Under the pieces are notes generated by a model, which worked only from the letters and a program-made list of their open reading frames with translations, was not told the origin of the DNA and searched no databases. DNA of 43,152 nucleotides from a virus: the IMG/VR virus record IMGVR_UViG_3300046318_000209, positions 1 through 43,152 of that record. One strand, 5' to 3'. Each line of letters begins with the position of its first letter. The first letter of the stretch is position 1. The translations under genes and the position numbers were made by a program. This document shows, one piece after another, positions 40,559 to 43,152 of the stretch.

Positions 40559-41500
40559 ATGGACTTGAAATCTCTCCGCGCATCGCGCAACAATGACTTC
40601 TCTAAAATCGCAGGTGAATTTGAGAAGGCCGCCAATCCCGAATCTGGCGCAAAGTCTTACGAAGACAACCGCTTCTGGAAACCAGAGCGCGACAAAGCCG
40701 GTAACGCTACCGCAACGATTCGATTCTTAGCTCGTACCGAAGGTGATGAATTGCCTTGGGTCAAAGTGTTTTCTCATGGTTTCAAAGGCCCTACCGGTCG
40801 CTGGTACATTGAGAACAGTTTGACAACCCTCGGCCAAGCCGACCCAGTGTCTGAGCTGAATATGAAGCTGTGGAACTCTACCACAGACGACAAATCCCCA
40901 GAACGCAAGCAGGCCCGCGATCAAAAGCGTAAGCTGAGCTACATTGCCAACGTGTTGATCATCAACGATCCGAAGCACCCTGAAAATAACGGCCAAGTTA
41001 AGCTGTTCAAGTTCGGTAAGAAGATTTTTGATAAGATCATGGACAAGGCGCGCCCAACTTTTGAAGATGAGCAGCCAGTCAATGTGTTCGATTACTGGGA
41101 AGGTGCAAACTTCAAGCTTCGTATGAAGGTTGTTGACAAGTACCCTAACTACGACTCTTCTGAATTTGAGCCGATTGCTCCAATCGCTGATAGCGATGAA
41201 GAAATCCTCGAGATCGTTAACCAACAGTACAAGCTGTCTGAGTTTACCGCTCCAGGTAATTTCAAGACGTACGATCAGCTGAAAGCTAAACTCGATGCTG
41301 TTTTGTCAGGCGCGCCATCTAGTGGTGGTACTGCAATGGATGAAGCTACGAGTGACGATGACGAGCGTTTGCTTGCACGCGTTGCAACCTCACCAGCTCC
41401 ACGCAGCGTTCCCGCTCCAGCACCAAAGTCCAAGGCACCAGCATTAGATAATGATGATGATGCCCTCAGCTACTTCCAAAGTATTGCTGACGAAGACTGA
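40559..41500 (+). CDS. 32: single-strand DNA binding protein, gp32-like, 313 aa
   Basis: N-terminal LAST-like KSLRAS; then FWKPERDKAGNATATIRFLAR, HGFKGPTGRWYIEN, RKLSYIANVLIINDPKHPENNGQVKLFKFGKKIFDKI and WEGANFKLRMK, as in T4 gp32. Ends with the acidic tail (DNDDDALSYFQSIADED) that binds partner proteins. The zinc cysteines of T4 (C77, C87, C90) are absent; the stretch reads TTLGQADPVSELN. It coats replication forks. AAGGA ribosome-binding site. Confidence 0.92.
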   Translation: MDLKSLRASRNNDFSKIAGEFEKAANPESGAKSYEDNRFWKPERDKAGNATATIRFLARTEGDELPWVKVFSHGFKGPTGRWYIENSLTTLGQADPVSELNMKLWNSTTDDKSPERKQARDQKRKLSYIANVLIINDPKHPENNGQVKLFKFGKKIFDKIMDKARPTFEDEQPVNVFDYWEGANFKLRMKVVDKYPNYDSSEFEPIAPIADSDEEILEIVNQQYKLSEFTAPGNFKTYDQLKAKLDAVLSGAPSSGGTAMDEATSDDDERLLARVATSPAPRSVPAPAPKSKAPALDNDDDALSYFQSIADED

Positions 41501-41518
41501 TCAGGTAAGCTGATAAAA

Positions 41519-41545
41519 GAAAAGCCCGCTAAGCGGGCTTTTTTG
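41519..41545. terminator. bidirectional terminator between gene 32 and the minus-strand gene
   Basis: AAAGCCCGC, TAA, GCGGGCTTT with A-run before and TTTTTTG after. It lies between two converging genes and can serve both. Confidence 0.9.
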
Positions 41546-41549
41546 TTGG

Positions 41550-43152
41550 TTAGAATGCATACCGAGAGTCAATAAACTTCCGTACAGAGGACTCCGAATT
41601 CCTTGTCGGGCTCTTTGCCGTATACGATGAAGTTTGATTACTGACATTAGTTGAGTTGCTTGGTGCATTGATAATGACGGGTGCGCTCGATGGTGTCAAA
41701 ATTGATGCATTCTCGGCTGATTGTGTTGCAATTTGATCTGCACTTGATGGAGTAGGTGCAATTGCTGATGCTGGTGTAGCCACTCCAGCAGTTGTATTTT
41801 TAGCAAGCTGGGCCGGACGATCATTTGCTGCACGCATCTCGCGAGCGGCATTAACACTACTCTGCTTACTTGGATCAACTGCAATAGGGTATGCCTTACC
41901 TGTTGTTTTATCGGTAATCTCTGTCAGCTGTCCACCTTCAAATTTACCCTCAGCGTTATTTGGATCAAGGCCAAGCTTTGTTGCCTCATTACGTAGCTTG
42001 TCATCCTGTTGCGCAACTCCAACACCTTCTTTTTTCACTTTTGCTGACGTCGCTAACATTGCTGGAGTACGATCAACTGGTTTAGCTTGGGTTGATGCAC
42101 CACTTTCTTTTGATTTTGCTGCAATTGCTCTATCTAACTGTTGCAATTGATTTTTGTGTGCTAGTTTAGATTGAGCACTATCTGTAGCTGGACCTGCTTT
42201 AGCCAACTTATCACGCGTTGCTTGCAATGACTCTACTGTTGCCTCTCCACCCAATGCAGCGACGGGCGCTCCTGCGACTGGAGGTTCTCCGAGTGTTGTA
42301 ACCGGAGCTTTTAAAACGGGCTGTGCACGGCCTTCTTTCACCATGTATTCAGATTCGTTTTGAATACGCTTTGATTGAGCTTCACGCGCAAAATTATCGT
42401 CACCGCCAAATCCAAACATCGACTTAACGCCTTGATATCCTTTTACGGCGTAACCACCAACAGCCTTACCTACCGACGATCCTGCAAACCCACCAATCGC
42501 ACCACCAACTAGACCACCAACTACCGTACCGGCACCTGGGATAATAGAACCGATGGAAGCACCAAGAGCTGCTCCACCGATAGCGCCGGCGGCCATACCA
42601 CCACCTTCACCTACGGCCTCACCCTTGCCAACAGAAGCTTTTTGCTCCGATTCAAGTTTCTTAGCCTCACCCTGTTCTTTGGTCATTTGGCCAGCTGCTA
42701 CAGCTTGGTCAATTGCCTTCTTTTCACCCTCTTCGTTTTGGCTAGCAGTCTGCCATCCACTATAAGCAGTGTATGCACCTGCCCCAACAGCTAACGCTGA
42801 TCCAGCAATTGCACCGCCTTTACCACTCAAAAATTGAAGAGCCTTACCACCAAACCCCTTCGCAGCAGTAGCTGCTTTACCCAGCCCACCCTTTTTACCA
42901 AACTTGTCAAGGGCAAAATCTGCAATATCACCAAGAATACCACCGCCCCCTTCCTCAGATTGTGCTTTTTCTGTAGGAGCTGCTTCTTTACGGGGCACTG
43001 CAGTCCCCGTTGCACTGGCGCGAGTGTTCTCTTCAATCTTTTTTAGAAGATCGGTCTGCTCTGCCATCAAGCGTGCGTTTTCAGCCACATCCTCGGTAGT
43101 TGTGCCAATAGCCGGTACTGTTAGAGCTGACGATACTTTTTCAGGTAAAGGA
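41550..43152 (-). CDS. large Ala/Gly-rich protein, probably virion structural (5' partial)
   Basis: The frame is open to the right edge (533 or more codons), so the true start is outside. It contains coiled-coil-like AEQTDLLKKIEENT, then Gly/Ala zipper segments (AGAIGGAALGASIGSI, GGLVGGAIGGFAGSSVGKAVGG), a Gln/Lys-rich helical part, and a Ser/Asn-rich tail ending RKFIDSRYAF. Gly-zippers suggest membrane insertion. Candidates: tape-measure or baseplate-hub component, or an ejected protein. Confidence 0.6.
   Translation of the reverse strand, partial: PLPEKVSSALTVPAIGTTTEDVAENARLMAEQTDLLKKIEENTRASATGTAVPRKEAAPTEKAQSEEGGGGILGDIADFALDKFGKKGGLGKAATAAKGFGGKALQFLSGKGGAIAGSALAVGAGAYTAYSGWQTASQNEEGEKKAIDQAVAAGQMTKEQGEAKKLESEQKASVGKGEAVGEGGGMAAGAIGGAALGASIGSIIPGAGTVVGGLVGGAIGGFAGSSVGKAVGGYAVKGYQGVKSMFGFGGDDNFAREAQSKRIQNESEYMVKEGRAQPVLKAPVTTLGEPPVAGAPVAALGGEATVESLQATRDKLAKAGPATDSAQSKLAHKNQLQQLDRAIAAKSKESGASTQAKPVDRTPAMLATSAKVKKEGVGVAQQDDKLRNEATKLGLDPNNAEGKFEGGQLTEITDKTTGKAYPIAVDPSKQSSVNAAREMRAANDRPAQLAKNTTAGVATPASAIAPTPSSADQIATQSAENASILTPSSAPVIINAPSNSTNVSNQTSSYTAKSPTRNSESSVRKFIDSRYAF

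Overview
The window looks like part of a T4-related myovirus genome: about 107 tightly packed genes, nearly all on the + strand, many sharing ATGA or TAATG overlaps. The clearest evidence is the block gp33-like (39451), gp59-like helicase loader (39706) and gp32-like single-strand DNA binding protein (40559), which has the T4 33-59-32 order. PhoH, an endonuclease VII-like nuclease, T4 late-promoter-like octamers (TATAAATA) and free-standing homing endonucleases agree with this. The host cannot be fixed from sequence alone. A BPSL0761-like protein (18535) and a GH19 endolysin hint at a Gram-negative, possibly beta-proteobacterial host.

Layout. (1) 1-14200: an early, accessory-type region of about 50 very small ORFs, cut into short transcription units by near-identical sigma70-type promoters (TTGCCC or TTGACC, exactly 17 bp, GATAAT or TATAAT), often preceded by a small hairpin. 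Inside it, 5928-6400 has a promoter but no convincing gene, and folds into what looks like a large multi-domain RNA. (2) 14200-24900: endonuclease VII-like nuclease, Rnl5-type RNA ligase, nucleotidyltransferase, PP2A-type phosphatase, glycosyltransferase, DUF4236 membrane protein, PhoH and a RecB/MGME1-like nuclease. (3) 24900-27800: lysis and envelope genes (GH19 endolysin, convergent holin, SleB-like hydrolase, ClpP-like protease). (4) 27800-35500: polynucleotide-kinase-like P-loop protein, Rnl1-type RNA ligase, two more metallophosphoesterases, a SLOG-type protein, a GIY-YIG endonuclease, and a Ro60/TROVE-like DUF2828-vWA protein behind a structured, promoter-driven leader of about 300 nt. 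(5) 35500-39460: small early genes and conserved phage hypotheticals. (6) 39450-41500: the 33-59-32 transcription/replication block, ending at a terminator shared with a convergent, probably structural gene that runs off the right edge.

Working together: the small early genes probably reprogramme the host. The 33-59-32 block supports replication-coupled late transcription. Two RNA ligases of different families, a kinase-like protein, a nucleotidyltransferase and a Ro-like protein form an unusually rich RNA repair/RNA quality-control set. The two structured RNA candidates are the strongest leads for something undescribed, possibly partners of that set. Three homing endonucleases each sit at the 3' end of a host gene, and two of those genes are paralogues.
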